Assembly: GCA_951799405.1 (NCBI GenBank)
Contig: OX637344.1
Location: 12,772,001-12,836,000, forward strand
Direction of reading: 5' to 3'
Source: Agapetus fuscipes
Taxonomy: Eukaryota; Arthropoda; Insecta; Trichoptera; Glossosomatidae
Length of the DNA stretch: 64,000 nt
Shown here: in pieces, positions 22,601 to 32,761 of the stretch
Layout of the letters: each line of letters starts with the position of its first letter
How positions within the stretch are numbered: the stretch's first letter is position 1
Program-made: the position numbers and the translations under genes
Notes under the pieces: model-generated
Database searches by the model: none
Told to the model about the DNA's origin: nothing
Seen by the model: only the letters and a program-made list of their open reading frames with translations

Positions 22601-23260
22601 TCTTACTTCTCCAATCTTTATTTTAGCGCATAAGAGATAGTGGTCACTGCCTATTTCAGGCCCACGATAGACACGGCTATCTCTTACGGCTCCTCTCAGT
22701 CTTTCATCCACACAGATGTAGTCAATGATTGTGCGACTTCCCACAATCTGCCTTGTGTACAGATGCACATCCTTATGTCTTACATGCATGCATATCCTTA
22801 TTTACCGATCATAAATCAGACTTTTATGAGCGTGTAGTCACTACACAACACCGTTTCTGCCGTTAAGGAACTAACTTGTCTAGACTTGTAATGACATGAC
22901 TTTACAACCCAGGCAGATGTTAGGTGGTTTGTAGTTTTCAAATATATTATTTTTTCTCAAACGCGTACATGCGATACAGGATGTAGCAGAATGGAACACT
23001 CAAAAGTTTTCGTATCGCGTACATTCATATGCATAGGGCGGTTAATTCTCAATCATTTTATTCTAATAGTTTTTTTTTTATTTCAGTCTGGGATCACTGA
23101 GATGGTGTGCTCGATAAAGCCAGATAAAGGAAGCAAAGCAGAATGCTTCTTGAAGGAGGTGTCAGATGGAGGCGTTTGTCTGGAGGAACCCGAGCGCTTC
23201 AAGGCCGCACAGCCATGGGACCTGTTGAGACCGGAGAAACCCTGGGAAGTCACAGAGTAA
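16469..23260 (+). CDS. mRpL18: Mitochondrial ribosomal protein L18 (uL18m), three exons
   Basis: Exons 16469-16656, 17634-17808 and 23087-23260 join in phase to 178 residues, close to the ~180 of animal MRPL18. The protein sits in the large subunit of the mitochondrial ribosome; the uL18 family contacts 5S rRNA. Family signatures are NRNPRNLE near residue 35, a conserved SYWHT around residue 60, the [12 protein letters not shown] segment of the uL18 core, and [12 protein letters not shown] before intron 2. The N-terminus (about 20 residues) is basic and hydroxylated with no acidic residue, fitting a mitochondrial import signal. The start was chosen because it is the first ATG and gives that presequence. 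Intron 2 is 5.3 kb and filled with nested retrotransposons. Confidence 0.94.
17078..17330 (+). repeat. Repeat family C copy
   Basis: Full-length copy starting at ttccttgacttataggttgg in intron 1 of mRpL18. Its closest relatives are at 24530 and 53095. Confidence 0.85.
17385..17475 (-). repeat. Repeat family C fragment
   Basis: Only the terminal part, from CCCCTGAAACAGGGGTGACA to taccaacttactagtcaggg. Confidence 0.7.
17634..17808 (+). CDS. mRpL18: mRpL18 exon 2
   Basis: 175 bp after a ttttcag acceptor. Carries the most conserved part of uL18; gtacag donor, phase 0. Confidence 0.94.
18568..18835 (-). repeat. Repeat family C copy with (ATTAG)n tail
   Basis: Complete copy. The tail (taatc repeated four times on the plus strand at 18560-18582) marks its 3' end. 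A 47-base segment just past the other end (18835-18915) is duplicated in tandem. Confidence 0.85.
19149..19794 (-). mobile_element. CR1/L2-like LINE 3' fragment inserted in the RTE-like LINE
   Basis: Encodes the C-terminal thumb-like region of CR1/L2-type LINEs ([37 protein letters not shown]). The 3' tail is a (CAT)n microsatellite at 19148-19165 rather than poly(A). The host LINE is interrupted exactly between GRIDG and CRGRG codons; the sequence ccat is present at both edges (19145-19148 and 19795-19798), a 4-bp target duplication. The uninterrupted site is seen at 39730-39760. Confidence 0.85.
21134..21927 (-). mobile_element. Penelope-like element, truncated, with inverted terminal repeats
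   Basis: Flanked by a perfect 12-bp duplication, ATTCAATAGATA, at 21122-21133 and 21928-21939. Its ends (21179-21295 and 21812-21927) are inverted copies of about 116 bp, a known Penelope arrangement. A minus-strand frame at 21787-21587 resembles the region after the GIY-YIG nuclease of Penelope proteins ([24 protein letters not shown]). The reverse transcriptase is missing. Each arm carries a degenerate CTGAA...TCGAAAG hammerhead-like motif. Confidence 0.75.
23087..23260 (+). CDS. mRpL18: mRpL18 exon 3
   Basis: 58 codons including TAA. Contains the C-terminal [12 protein letters not shown] segment typical of animal MRPL18. Confidence 0.93.
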   Translation, partial: SGITEMVCSIKPDKGSKAECFLKEVSDGGVCLEEPERFKAAQPWDLLRPEKPWEVTE

Positions 23261-23861
23261 ATGTGTCGTGTCTTCATACTAGATGATGGAAAATTACTAG
23301 AAGAAATGCATTTATTTAATGAAATCACCAAAAATGCCAATTTCAATCTAATTGTGAAAAATCATAAGGATGAACACAATTACGTCAGAGAAATATTGGT
23401 GTGAAGTTATCAGATTCTGAACCGTTTAATACTGCCGCAATAGCCTGAATAATATTTATTTACTTATTTATAGTGGTAAAATAAAAAAACACATTTATAA
23501 AATAAAAATGTTTTTTTTCATCGAGAAGGCATTTATTTTCTAGCCTTTGTTTTTCTTTATATTATGTTTACCTTTGGTTTCTTGATATATGGAGAGAAGT
23601 GAAGAAAAGTTTTCAGAAGATCTTATTGTTGAAAAACACATTTGTCAAGAGGAATGCAGTTCATGTATTTATATTCATGAATTATTAATCAATAATTAAC
23701 CATGGACATCTGTGCCCCTAGTATAAAGCATTGCGTAAAGCTCACCTTGATTGTGTAAATGGATAAAAGTATGAAAACTAAATCGCCCTCTAGGAGTAAC
23801 TGTAACTCTGTCGCCATTCCGCTAGGGGTGGCCAGAGCCTCTGCAGAGTTACCTCCATTTT

Positions 23862-24275
23862 TTCCTATCCTGACATACCTCTTTCAATTCCTTCATATCC
23901 ATCACCTTTTTCATGCATTTTCTTCTTTTACGCTCACTTTGTACATCCCATTCTTTCACAATCTCCTCAATCTGATCACTTCATACTTTTCTCGGTCGTC
24001 CCTTCCCTCTTTTTCCTTTCACACTTTCTTTGTATACATACTTTGTCAGTCTATCATCATTCATTCTTTCCACATGCCCAAACCATCTCATCACATTCTT
24101 TTGTACTTTAACTTACACATCCTCTTGCAAATTACATTCTTTTTTTACCCATTCATTCCTAACTCTATCCCTCAAAGTTTTTCCTGTCATATTTCTCAAA
24201 TGCTTCATTTCCACCGTATATACTTTACTCATTTCACTATCATTTGCTGTCCATGCTTCACTTCCATAGGAGTGC
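23862..24275 (-). mobile_element. RTE-like LINE 3' fragment
   Basis: On the minus strand it encodes GSEAW, MSKVYTVEMKHLRNMTGK, VMRWFGHVERMNDDR and GKGRPRKV with internal stops and shifts. A second, more diverged subfamily than the copy at 18955. It lies just downstream of mRpL18. Confidence 0.7.
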
Positions 24276-24529
24276 CGCCATTTATTCCATACATTTTTTA
24301 TTTATGCAATCGAGGTGAGTTTTACGCAATATTTTATACTTAGGGCACTGTTAAATCTTGAGTGAAAGTTATCATTCAGCAGGCCTATCAGATATTGAAA
24401 CTAGGCAAAGACAGAAAAAAGTGGAGACGCATCTGCAGAGGTACCGGCCAACCTTAGTGGAATGGCAGCAGGATACAGTAACAGCTGCTTTAATTGAAAC
24501 TTGTTTCCTTTCCTTCCTCCTTTCCTTGA

Positions 24530-25270
24530 AATTCCTTGACTTATAGGTTGGTATGAGGCTGACCACCGATACTGTAAAAAATGGTTCACTTTGCCAATGT
24601 CACCCCTGTTTCAGGGAAGGTCGGCAAAAGTTGTGAGGCTTATGTTCATTTGAGGTTTGGATTTTATTTGTAAGTACGCATTCAGCATTTGTAAGCGCGA
24701 ACTACACGTGTTGGTTTGTGGGCATACATCTGAGAGCTTTAAATGAATATATCCCTCACCCCTGTGTCAGGGAAGGTCGGCAAAAGTTATGTTCATTTCG
24801 CAACGCAACTCAAAAAATGCAACTAAGTTACACATAAAGTGTAACTTCTTGCCGCGTTATCCCCGAAGGGGTCGCATGTGGTGAGTTGAACCTTTTTATT
24901 TTTAGAGGTAAGGGGGTCGGCCTTACGCCAACCACTTCAGTTGAAGTGGGGGTTTCCCAGCTCCCGAGAGGGCTGGTACTCATTTCTTGTGAAGGCTGAG
25001 TAAACCTTGCCGGTATTTTATTTCGGGGTTTGAAATAAACACCGAAACGGGAAATCATTTCTGACACCCTCGGTGGGATTCGAACCCGAGCTCACGGCAT
25101 GGAATGCAAGCACTCTACCAACTGAGCTATCGACCGGACTTCATTTGAGGTTTGGATTTTATTTGTAAGTACACATTCAGCATTTGTAAGCGCGAACTAC
25201 ACGTGTTTGTTTGTAAGCATACATTTGAGAGCTTTAAATGAATATATCCTTGCAACTTAGATTATAATAC
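24530..25270 (+). repeat. Repeat family C copy interrupted by SINE B
   Basis: The 5' half is at 24530-24750. A second family C segment resumes at 25140 (tcatttgaggtttggatttt) and ends at 25266. The two halves overlap in sequence, so this is either an insertion with rearrangement or two fused copies. Confidence 0.75.
24815..25139 (-). repeat. tRNA-headed SINE, family B, complete copy
   Basis: Best copy in the window. The tRNA-like head on the minus strand begins GTCCGGTCGATAGCTCAGTT, with a B box GGTTCGAATCCC, then a body with long self-complementary tracts, ending at acttagttgcattttttgag. Confidence 0.85.
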
Positions 25271-25554
25271 TGTGACTATCGTTTTCGAAAGCTTAGTCAT
25301 AACACGAAAATAATGCCGGAGGTTACAGTTACTGAAGCGAAGTAAATAAATAATATATTGTTTGTAAATTATAATTTAATTAACAATAATAACTTAGATA
25401 CATCAAATAAACAGCAGGTAAATTATCATTATGAGCTATGTTCTTGTTTTCCAACAGACTCATCACCGACTCACTCATACTTGTGCTTGATGTCGTCCCA
25501 AAGTTTCTGAAAAAAATAATAAATCATGTCAAAACACACAATAATATTAGGATG

Positions 25555-25749
25555 ATTCATTTGGTGAGCGCTGCTTTTATGTGCATCACACCTCAAGAGC
25601 CTCTGCGAACTCGGTCGTCGCTGTAGAAAGCGTCAATTCTAAAGCAAGACCCAGTTGCTGTAAAGCTGGATGGATCTTTAGTCGGTTTAACCGGTTTTTA
25701 GCAAAGGTATATGAATTTTTCACCCAGCAAGAGCACATTTGAAAACATA
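25555..25749 (-). repeat. tRNA-headed SINE, family A, left part (split by DIRS)
   Basis: The 3' body from ttggtgagcgctgcttttat to gagcacatttgaaaacataa. The tRNA-like head continues at 30936-31022 on the far side of the DIRS element. Confidence 0.8.
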
Positions 25750-25797
25750 AATGGGGGAGTTTTACCTACCATTAAAACTCTTATTATGTTTCTATAG

Positions 25798-25988
25798 ATG
25801 TCTGGAGTCCATATTATGAGAGAAACAATCACTTTTCCCCTTTTATGTGGTTTTTTAGTCTATTCCTGGGTCTTTGATTTGCACTTTTTTTACACTTTAG
25901 GCACTTTCTACTCTATGGTCGCTTTTTTCCCCATTTCCTGTTCCCTATTTCCAGTTTCCCCATAACCCGGTCGCAATTTGTCATAAAG
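25798..25988. repeat. DIRS left inverted terminal repeat
   Basis: Begins GATGTCTGGAGTCCATATTA and is the inverse of the right repeat near 30724-30921, essentially without mismatch. About 48 further bases to the left are specific to this end. Confidence 0.88.
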
Positions 25989-26009
25989 CTCATAATACAC
26001 CAGGTAGGG

Positions 26010-26122
26010 GTTACCTGGACTCCAGACATCTATAGAAACATAATAAGAGTTTTAATGGTAGGTAAAACTCCCCCATTATGTGTTCTGAGAGATGTCTGGA
26101 GTCCATATTATGAGAGATCTGT
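26010..26122. repeat. DIRS internal complementary region
   Basis: Carries TCTATAGAAACATAATAAG through ACTCCCCCATT (complement of the outer left end) directly joined to ATGTGTTCTGAGAGATGTC (complement of the outer right end). This join records how the circular replication intermediate closes in the known DIRS model. Confidence 0.88.
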
Positions 26123-26151
26123 CTATTATCTCCTGGTGACCGGGGACGTCT

Positions 26152-28035
26152 TTATTTGATATTAACTGGTTGAAATAGGGAAAGATCTTCTGGAGCTGTA
26201 TGTTTCAACATCTCTTTCTGATAGTATTTTCTGAAAGTGTTTTCCTTTTTCCAGTTGCCTCTTTCCAGTATGTTATCTATTGGATTAAGTGATGCGACCG
26301 CTGAACGTGTGCTGCCGGGAGTGGCCTCTACTCCTGCTGATTTTAGCGTGTTCTTTACCCATCCTCCTATGATTGTTCTTGCAGCTGCCTTCACTTGTAC
26401 TCGGGTGCTGATGAACAGGTTATAAAGATTTTGTCCTGATCTCCTTTCGCGTGATAGTTCAATCAGCTTCCTTATCCAGAAGACTGGGTTGACGTTGTGT
26501 TCCTTGGATTCCAGAAGTCTCCAATTAGATTGTAGGTGTTTGAGGGTATCTGTTTTTGATCCAAAGAATGGAATTAACACAATTGATGTGCCTTCGTCGA
26601 GAATGTTTCCTTCTGTGATATTTAGCAAGGTCAGATCGTGTACTCTTCTTCCTGAAGATAACAGAAGTAAGATTGCCGTTCTACACGCAACTTCATAGAG
26701 AGAATCTGATCGAGGAGTGTTCCTGACTAGCCAGTCTCTCACTATCTGCCGATTCCACACAGGGGACTTAGGAGGGTTGATCTTTACCATTGCTAGTGCT
26801 TTTAATGTTTTTAAATTTAATTTCACTAGGAAATCTGAGCTGACATTCTTTTCCATCATTGCGTTGCAGAAGGTTACGATGGCTGACTTATGTACCAGCA
26901 TAGTCCTGTATGATAGTTTTTCGTTAATGAACAGTTGCACTAGATACCTTGCCAATTGATTAGGAGATGGTGTGTTGGGATGGGTATTATTCGCCAGTAT
27001 CCAGCGGCACCATCTTTGCCAAGCAGGTTTATATGTGTTGAGTGGGGAAGCTCGCCATCCTGACAGGAACAGTCTTTTCTCTTCCGCGTTCCAGGAATTT
27101 AAGATACTGTCCCCAGTCCCAATTTTCCCCACTTCCATTTCTAGATCCTGAATCCTGGGTGGTGGATTGCCTGTTGATGTGTTGATTAGTACTGACACCA
27201 GGTTCGGTAATTGCATCGGAGGTACGAGTGATCGACGAATTAAGTCTGGTCGCCAGAAGACCCTCTGCCACCTCGGGACCACGAGTAGGTAAGTTCCGGT
27301 CGCCCCGTTTAGGTGCCTCAGGATCCTCGGTATAAGGTTTGGCGGAGGAAATATCCGACCCGCATTGTTGAGCCAGTGCCGACTGAAGGCGTTTTGAAAG
27401 ATTGCGCATGAGTCTGTGGAGTCTCTGGACACGTAAGTTGAACTCATGTGTGCCGTGGTAGATGCGAACAGGTCTATATCTGGTACTCCGAAATGATTGA
27501 AAATGGCCTTCGTTGCTATTGGTAAGAGATGCCACTCTGGAGGGGCTCTTCCTCTTGATAGGTGATCCGCGTCTCCGTATCTTCCCGGTAGGTACTGCGC
27601 TGTTAGCGAGATTTCCCATTGGTCTGCCAGAGTCAACAGATCTCGGGTAAGATTTAGGAGTGTTTTGGATCTGGTGCCCCCTTCCTTGCGGATGTAGGCG
27701 ACTACTGTCTTGTTGTCTGATTGTACCAGAATTTCGGAGCGGTCGTGCGCTGTGCGTTGCAGGGTTGCAAAAACAGCAAACAACTCTTTTCGGTTGGAGT
27801 GCTACTTCTTTTGTTGAACGGTCCACTGTCCTGACAGCATCAAGTCGTCCAGAGTTGCTCCCCAAGCTAAGTCTGACGCATCTGTTGTCAAGAAATGTCC
27901 GAAGGTTTCCCTGTGGATGGAACTTGATTCGTTCGCATTCCCTATCCACCACTCTATTTCTTGTAAGCTGTCCTCGGTCATTTGTATGGACCCTCTTGGT
28001 GACAGGTGCTTCAGTGGCTTGCTCGCTATCTGCAA
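26152..28035 (-). pseudogene. DIRS RNase H and tyrosine recombinase
   Basis: The frame 28035-27805 holds the start of RNase H (FLTTDASDLAWGATLD). It is interrupted by one in-frame TAG at 27804-27802 and continues in the same frame as a long 543-residue stretch. That part gives the rest of RNase H (ILVQSDNKTVVAYI, AQYLPGRYGDADHLSRG), a DIRS-specific region (DIDLFAS), and the recombinase with active-site arginine in SSGRRVHDL, STRSAVAS in place of a usual H-x2-R box, and a tyrosine in FRKYYQKE near the C-terminus. The first residue of the H-x2-R box is G here; whether that is inactivating is uncertain. Confidence 0.85.
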
Positions 28036-28552
28036 TTATCTGCAGTGGAGGCGACCATGAAGCTGGCAAAGTTTAGTCTTCCTAGGAGACTTTCCGCCAG
28101 TTTTAAGGACCATTTTCGAGAAGTCAGTATTGCTCGAAGTGAGTGGCACAATGCCTCTTGCTTCCGGTAAGAAAGACCTACTTGGTGACAGGTGCTTCAG
28201 TGGCCTGCTCGCTATCTGCAATTGTCTGCAGTGGAGGCGACCATGAAGCTGGCAAAGTTTAGTCTTCCTAGGAGACTTTCCGCCAGTTTTAAGGACCATT
28301 TTCGAGAAGTCAGTATTGCTCGAAGTGAGTGGCACCATGCCTCTTGCTTCCGGTAAGAAAGACCTACTTGGTGACAGGTGCTTCAGTGGCCTGCTCGCTA
28401 TCTGCAATTGTCTGCAGTGGAGGCGACCATGAAGCTGGCAAAGTTTAGTCTTCCTAGGGGACTTTCCGCCAGTTTTAAGGACCATTTTCGAGAAGTCAGT
28501 ATTGCTCGAAGCGAGTGGCGCAATGCCTCTTGCTTCCGGTAAGAAAGGAATT
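27995..28552. repeat. 186-bp tandem triplication inside the DIRS coding region
   Basis: The start cttggtgacaggtgcttcag recurs at 27995, 28181 and 28367, a spacing of exactly 186 bp (62 codons). Copies 2 and 3 are nearly identical. The repeated segment spans the link between reverse transcriptase and RNase H and keeps one minus-strand frame open through all copies. Confidence 0.9.
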
Positions 28553-29130
28553 TGCAATTGTTGTGCGTGTCCCAAACGATTCCCAAGTACTCTAATTGTT
28601 GAGTGGGGAAGAGCACTGACTTCTGGAGATTTACATACCACCCCAGAGATTGTAGGATATCTACTGCTAGATGCGATTGCCGACAAAGATCGTCCTTGGA
28701 TTGGTTCGCAAGGAGGAAGTCGTCGAGATAAACGATTGTCCGAATACCTCGTCGCCGCAGTAGTTGGGCTACCCAATTTGTAAGGGTTGCAAACATTCTG
28801 GGGGCAGATGAAAGGCCAAAGGGCAGACTTGTCATCTGAAGTAATTCTCCTCGATAGACCAGTCGCAAAAATCTCCAATGTTTCTGTGCACTTGGGAGAT
28901 GAAAGAAGGCTTGCGATAGGTCTATTTTCGACAACCAATTGTTTGGCTGCAGAAACTCTGGCACTTTGTAGTGGTTATGAGTTTGAACGGAACCGGGTCC
29001 AGGAAGAAGTTTAACGATTTCAGGTTGAAAATCATTCTCGAGGAACGGTCCGATTTGGGTGTTAGGAACATTTTTGATAAGAAGCTGGGAGATGACTCCG
29101 CGGCCTCTATAACGCCGAATTCGGTCATTT
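28390..29130 (-). pseudogene. DIRS reverse transcriptase
   Basis: Motifs in order: GVIEAA and SKMFLTPKSDRSSRMIFNLK (frame of 29128-28922), then after a frame change near 28980-29000 KIDLSQAFFHLP, LPFGLSSAP, and the catalytic YLDDFLLA, then LGWYVN and YLGI. The change of frame inside the domain means it cannot be translated as one piece. Confidence 0.85.
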
Positions 29131-29539
29131 CCTTTATTTGAGTCCATTTCGGGTGAAGGACTCGTCTGGTATAGCATTAAGGTCTTTTTGTGTGGTAATA
29201 TCAGAGGGGGAATTGAGATGAAAGGTATTCTTACTCCGATTATCATCTTCAGGATGTGGTTTGGTGCTCCGAGTGACGTCCAAACCTGTAGGGAGGACTT
29301 CAAGCATCCTCCGCGAAATGGTTTCTTGTCATTTTCGTGGATGCCTCCTTCTGTCTCCTTTGAGATTTCCTGACCGTGTGTTATTCCCTGCCCTTTTTCC
29401 TCTTGAAGAGAAATTTGGAGCGTCTCTAAGGCCTCGATTGCTTTCCGCAGTGGGTCGTTGCTGCCCTCTAAAAACTGATTCCTTTTCTGTACTGGAACGT
29501 GCGGTTTCGATGAGGTGCTGGGTTGAGGGCACTGGGTCT

Positions 29540-30460
29540 TCACTGACAATTTGTCGGTGGTCCCCACTCTAAAGCAAAAAAGACGTGAGACTGTCTTTGC
29601 CAAACAAGTGTTCGGTACTCGGCGGGAATTTGTTTAACCCCTCTCACATGCTCTTCCTTAACATGCCCTAGCACAGTTTTACTGAGGAACTGGAGGGCCT
29701 CTGTCCGCCTCCCCCATACCATCTGGAGGATGTCTTCCGAGACTTTCTGGTATGGCGAGTCCAGAGCGAACAGCGTTTTGACCCTTTCGAAAAGGGCTTT
29801 CCTCGCCAAGGTCGTGTCGCTCCGGGCTCCCCAGTTGACCAAGGTCTGAAGCCCAGACTGGAACTCCTCTTTCTGGATGAGGAGGGCGTGGGACATGGCT
29901 GCAAACGACCGCTCGCCTGAATAGGGGAGCTTACGTCGCACTGGCGAAGTTCATCGTTCACTGCCAGGTCGACGAACGCCGGTTCTGCCAGGTACTTTTT
30001 CTGTACCTCGGCGTACCTTACTCCGGTCCAGTTTTCACTGTCGAAGTGCTGGAGCCTTTGGAGCGCTTCGACCCTGTTGCTCTTGGCCTTGGGGTGAGCT
30101 GGTTCTTCCACCGTTGTGGCGGCTTCCTGGAAGCTCAGCAGTAGCTCTTCCTGGGCCTCCTCATTCTCTTCCAGTCCCGAAGGTTGTTAGAGGAAGTTGC
30201 TGGAAGAGTTTCCTGCCGCCGATTCAACGAGATTTCCCATAGAACTGGCGGGCCAGTCACCGAAAACTGTGTTCGTCAGCATCACGATGTGGGAAACCAG
30301 ATAATCTATCCTTGGGTCCAAGACAACCCTCAGCCGTTTCTGACGCCGCGGCGGTGAACCTGATTCCGAAGTGTCATATCCGCGTTTTAGTGACGCATCA
30401 CCTGAATCCTCTGAGATTTCGGCGAGAGGTTGCCCTTTATTGTTATCACAACTCATAACA
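29540..30460 (-). pseudogene. DIRS Gag-like region
   Basis: Three adjoining minus-strand segments in different frames: a start near 30456 (acidic and basic N-terminal part, 30456-30187), a middle part ending near 29940, and a C-terminal part 29941-29540 (KEEFQSGLQTL, RKALFERVKTLF). At least two frameshifts separate them. Gag identity is inferred from order before reverse transcriptase. Confidence 0.65.
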
Positions 30461-30723
30461 TTGATTTTGATGTTATATAAAGTAAAAACTCCGTTAAAAT
30501 AACGAAAAACGTTTTTCGTAAATATGACAGCGTGGCATAACCAACAAAAATACGTATGCGAACTTTTAACCACCACAATATCACCTGTTTTAGTTTTTAA
30601 TTGTTCACAAGGACACAAGATGGTAAAATAACACTCTTTTAAATGTTTTTGCCCAGGAATATTGTCAATTCACTCAAATTTTCGAAGGTAAAATCAACTG
30701 ACATGTGACCACAAGGGGAAAAT

Positions 30724-30921
30724 GACGCTTTATGACAAATTGCGACCGGGTTATGGGGAAACTGGAAATAGGGAACAGGAAATGGGGAAAAAAGCGACCA
30801 TAGAGTAGAAAGTGCCTAAAGTGTAAAAAAAGTGCAAATCAAAGACCCAGGAATAGACTAAAAAACCACATAAAAGGGGAAAAGTGATTGTTTCTCTCAT
30901 AATATGGACTCCAGACATCTC
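30724..30921. repeat. DIRS right inverted terminal repeat
   Basis: Inverse of 25798-25988, from ctttatgacaaattgcgacc to aatatggactccagacatc. The outermost bases to 30935 are specific to this end. Confidence 0.88.
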
Positions 30922-30935
30922 TCAGAACACATAAT

Positions 30936-31022
30936 AGTACATTTTTTGTGCTCCGCTGGGATTCAAGCCCACAACCTTCCATTTACGAGTCAAAAGGGTT
31001 GAACACTAGACTACTGACAGGT
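30936..31022 (-). repeat. tRNA-headed SINE, family A, right part (split by DIRS)
   Basis: Contains the reversed B box region (cgctgggattcaagcccaca) and the head to ctactgacaggt. Confidence 0.75.
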
Positions 31023-31130
31023 ACAATTTACACAAGTACGATGGTTTAATTTTATTCAAAGTCAACAAGATCAAATCTTAGGTTAATAAATTTATGCCAA
31101 TAAAATGTATCTATTAGATGCTCGCTTTTT

Positions 31131-31262
31131 AAAAACAAGCTACACATATAGTGCAACTTCTTGCCTGCGTTCTCCGTAAAGGTTGCATGTGGCACTTCAG
31201 GACTTATTTATTTTTACGGGTAAGGGGGCCGGTCTCATGCCAACCACTTCAGTTGAAGTGAA
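31131..31262 (-). repeat. SINE family B 3' fragment
   Basis: Tail half only: agctacacatatagtgcaac to caaccacttcagttgaagtg. Confidence 0.7.
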
Positions 31263-31570
31263 GAATGCATTAGTGCCATGTAACCGCTTATTTTATTCAT
31301 TGGAGCGGGACGGCTGCTGCAGGATCAAATTCAATATTTTTTGGCGTTTTACGAGTTTTTTAAAACTCCAACCAAATAGCATGTTTCACTTACAGGAAGC
31401 ATTTTTTATCTAAAGTTAGATGTGTGGTCACATTATGCATGCGTCTTAATGGACTCTTAAAAAATTTGAATAGAGAACTTTTTATTGGCGGGCAAACGCT
31501 TTGTAAGGATATGCAGTAACATACTAATGTGACGTTTGCTGCATGAAAAAAAAGTTCTTTATTCAATTTT

Positions 31571-31868
31571 GACAATTACATTAATTTTTAAAACTGAACA
31601 AATTTCAATTCTAATTTAAATCGGATATTAACAAACCGTTTAGAGAGAACTTACATCATTCTCGACGTTTCGTCAGCGACGTAGCCGACGTCTTCAGGAG
31701 AACATCCTCTCTGCACGACGACTGAGGATGAACTGAATTTGAAAACACTTTGTTACAAATCACTGACTACCTAGGTAGTCAGTGATCTCTCTAAACGGTT
31801 TGTTAATATCCGATTTAAATTAAGTTTTGAAATTTGTTCAGTTTTAAAAATTAATATAATTGTCAAAA
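31571..31868 (-). repeat. Inverted Penelope-type terminal repeats with hammerhead-like motif
   Basis: Arms 31571-31650 and 31790-31868 are inverted copies (both contain atcggatattaacaaaccgt or its complement). Between them, on the minus strand, CTGAAGA (31697-31691), a 6-bp stem CGTCGG/CTGACG and GAAACGTC follow one another. The same block occurs at 42150-42290. Confidence 0.65.
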
Positions 31869-32164
31869 TGTCAAACGACCGTAATTCTAACTTAAACCTT
31901 TCCATATTCAAATTTCTTCTCAGTCTATTGCCAAAAATAATGTAAACTGTATTGCGTTTCACAAAATCACTTCTAAAATTTGTTGAATATGAAAAGATTA
32001 AGCATGCAGATAAAATGTAACAAGTTGTATGCTTTGACTTTTATCAATGGACTCAGCACATTTAAAATGGAAGGGGAAAATGTGATGTCACTTGTCCAGT
32101 CTAAAGACAGGACAGTCGGCATAACTTGAATATGTAGGTACATTAAAAAGGGTACTGCATTTAG

Positions 32165-32437
32165 GGCAACTCGCTGCCTTAGTTCTTGTTTATCGTATAC
32201 GCCATTGAGAAAAATTTACTTGAGCAATGTTTGCATGTGTACTGGGCCAATGTGTCTTATGAAAACAAGAAATTTATTTTACAAATATTTAAAAGAACTC
32301 TCACATTATCGAGTTTTACGGTTTTTCTTAGCTCAAATTGTGTAGAATTTGATTCATAAGACAACTGCATGAAAAAGTCATATTTGACAAGATTGGCGTA
32401 TACGATAAACAAGAACTGGGGGAGCGAACTGCCATCG
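32165..32437. mobile_element. MITE with ~40-bp inverted ends
   Basis: The left end holds agttcttgtttatcgtatac and the right end its complement gtatacgataaacaagaact; about 40 bp pair. The interior is AT-rich without a coding frame. Confidence 0.65.
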
Positions 32438-32761
32438 ACGTATAAGTACTTTACAATACTGTCATTATTGGGAATCCATTTTATATTTCGGTAGTATGGG
32501 TGACTTCACAAAGCCGAGAGATATTTTGGATGTGCCGAGTCTATTCAATCGCTCAATGAAACATCGAACATTTGATGTGAGATGAAAATGGTACCCTCAA
32601 AATCAAGGACATAACCTCTGAAATACATTCATGTCAATCTTGTTGTTCGAAGCAAAAATACTTGCTATTAACAGTATTCATAATAAAAATAAATACGTTT
32701 TTTTTCAATAATTATCAAGATTTAACCTATTCAATATACAAAAACGGATCAAAAAAAGATA

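Larger units (their letters stand above)
18955..22795 (-). mobile_element. RTE-like non-LTR retrotransposon, broken by two later insertions
   Basis: Read on the minus strand: the C-terminal part of an endonuclease with a GSDHYLL motif (22789-22600), a lysine-rich linker to 21940, then reverse transcriptase (21119-19800) with [22 protein letters not shown] and the catalytic YADDAVL, and a C-terminal region with [11 protein letters not shown] and [12 protein letters not shown] ending at the stop near 18958. The missing N-terminal endonuclease shows 5' truncation, usual for LINEs. Clade assignment is from general motif style, so RTE-like is tentative. A nearly identical tail lies at 39536-39960. 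Confidence 0.82.
25750..30935 (-). mobile_element. DIRS-type tyrosine-recombinase retrotransposon, nearly full length
   Basis: 5.2 kb. The left end (25798-25988) and right end (about 30724-30921) are inverted copies of roughly 190 bp. Near the left end, 26010-26122 is an internal complementary region: its first part is complementary to the outer left end and its second part to the outer right end, exactly the DIRS layout. Coding regions read leftward: Gag-like, reverse transcriptase with YLDDFLLA, RNase H, and a tyrosine recombinase. No integrase and no direct LTRs are present. No target duplication is seen, as expected for this group. It interrupts a family A SINE whose halves flank it. Frameshifts, a premature stop and a 186-bp tandem repeat show it is not intact. 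Confidence 0.88.

Noticed and set aside
22446..22640. Phe/Ser-rich plus-strand frame
   Set aside because: Antisense of the lysine-rich linker of the RTE-like LINE.
24815..25139. tRNA gene
   Set aside because: The A and B boxes belong to the head of a SINE present in about ten copies; no clean cloverleaf and a long body follows.
27029..28069. 346-residue minus-strand frame
   Set aside because: Out-of-frame shadow of the DIRS RNase H and recombinase region, whose true frame has the motifs.
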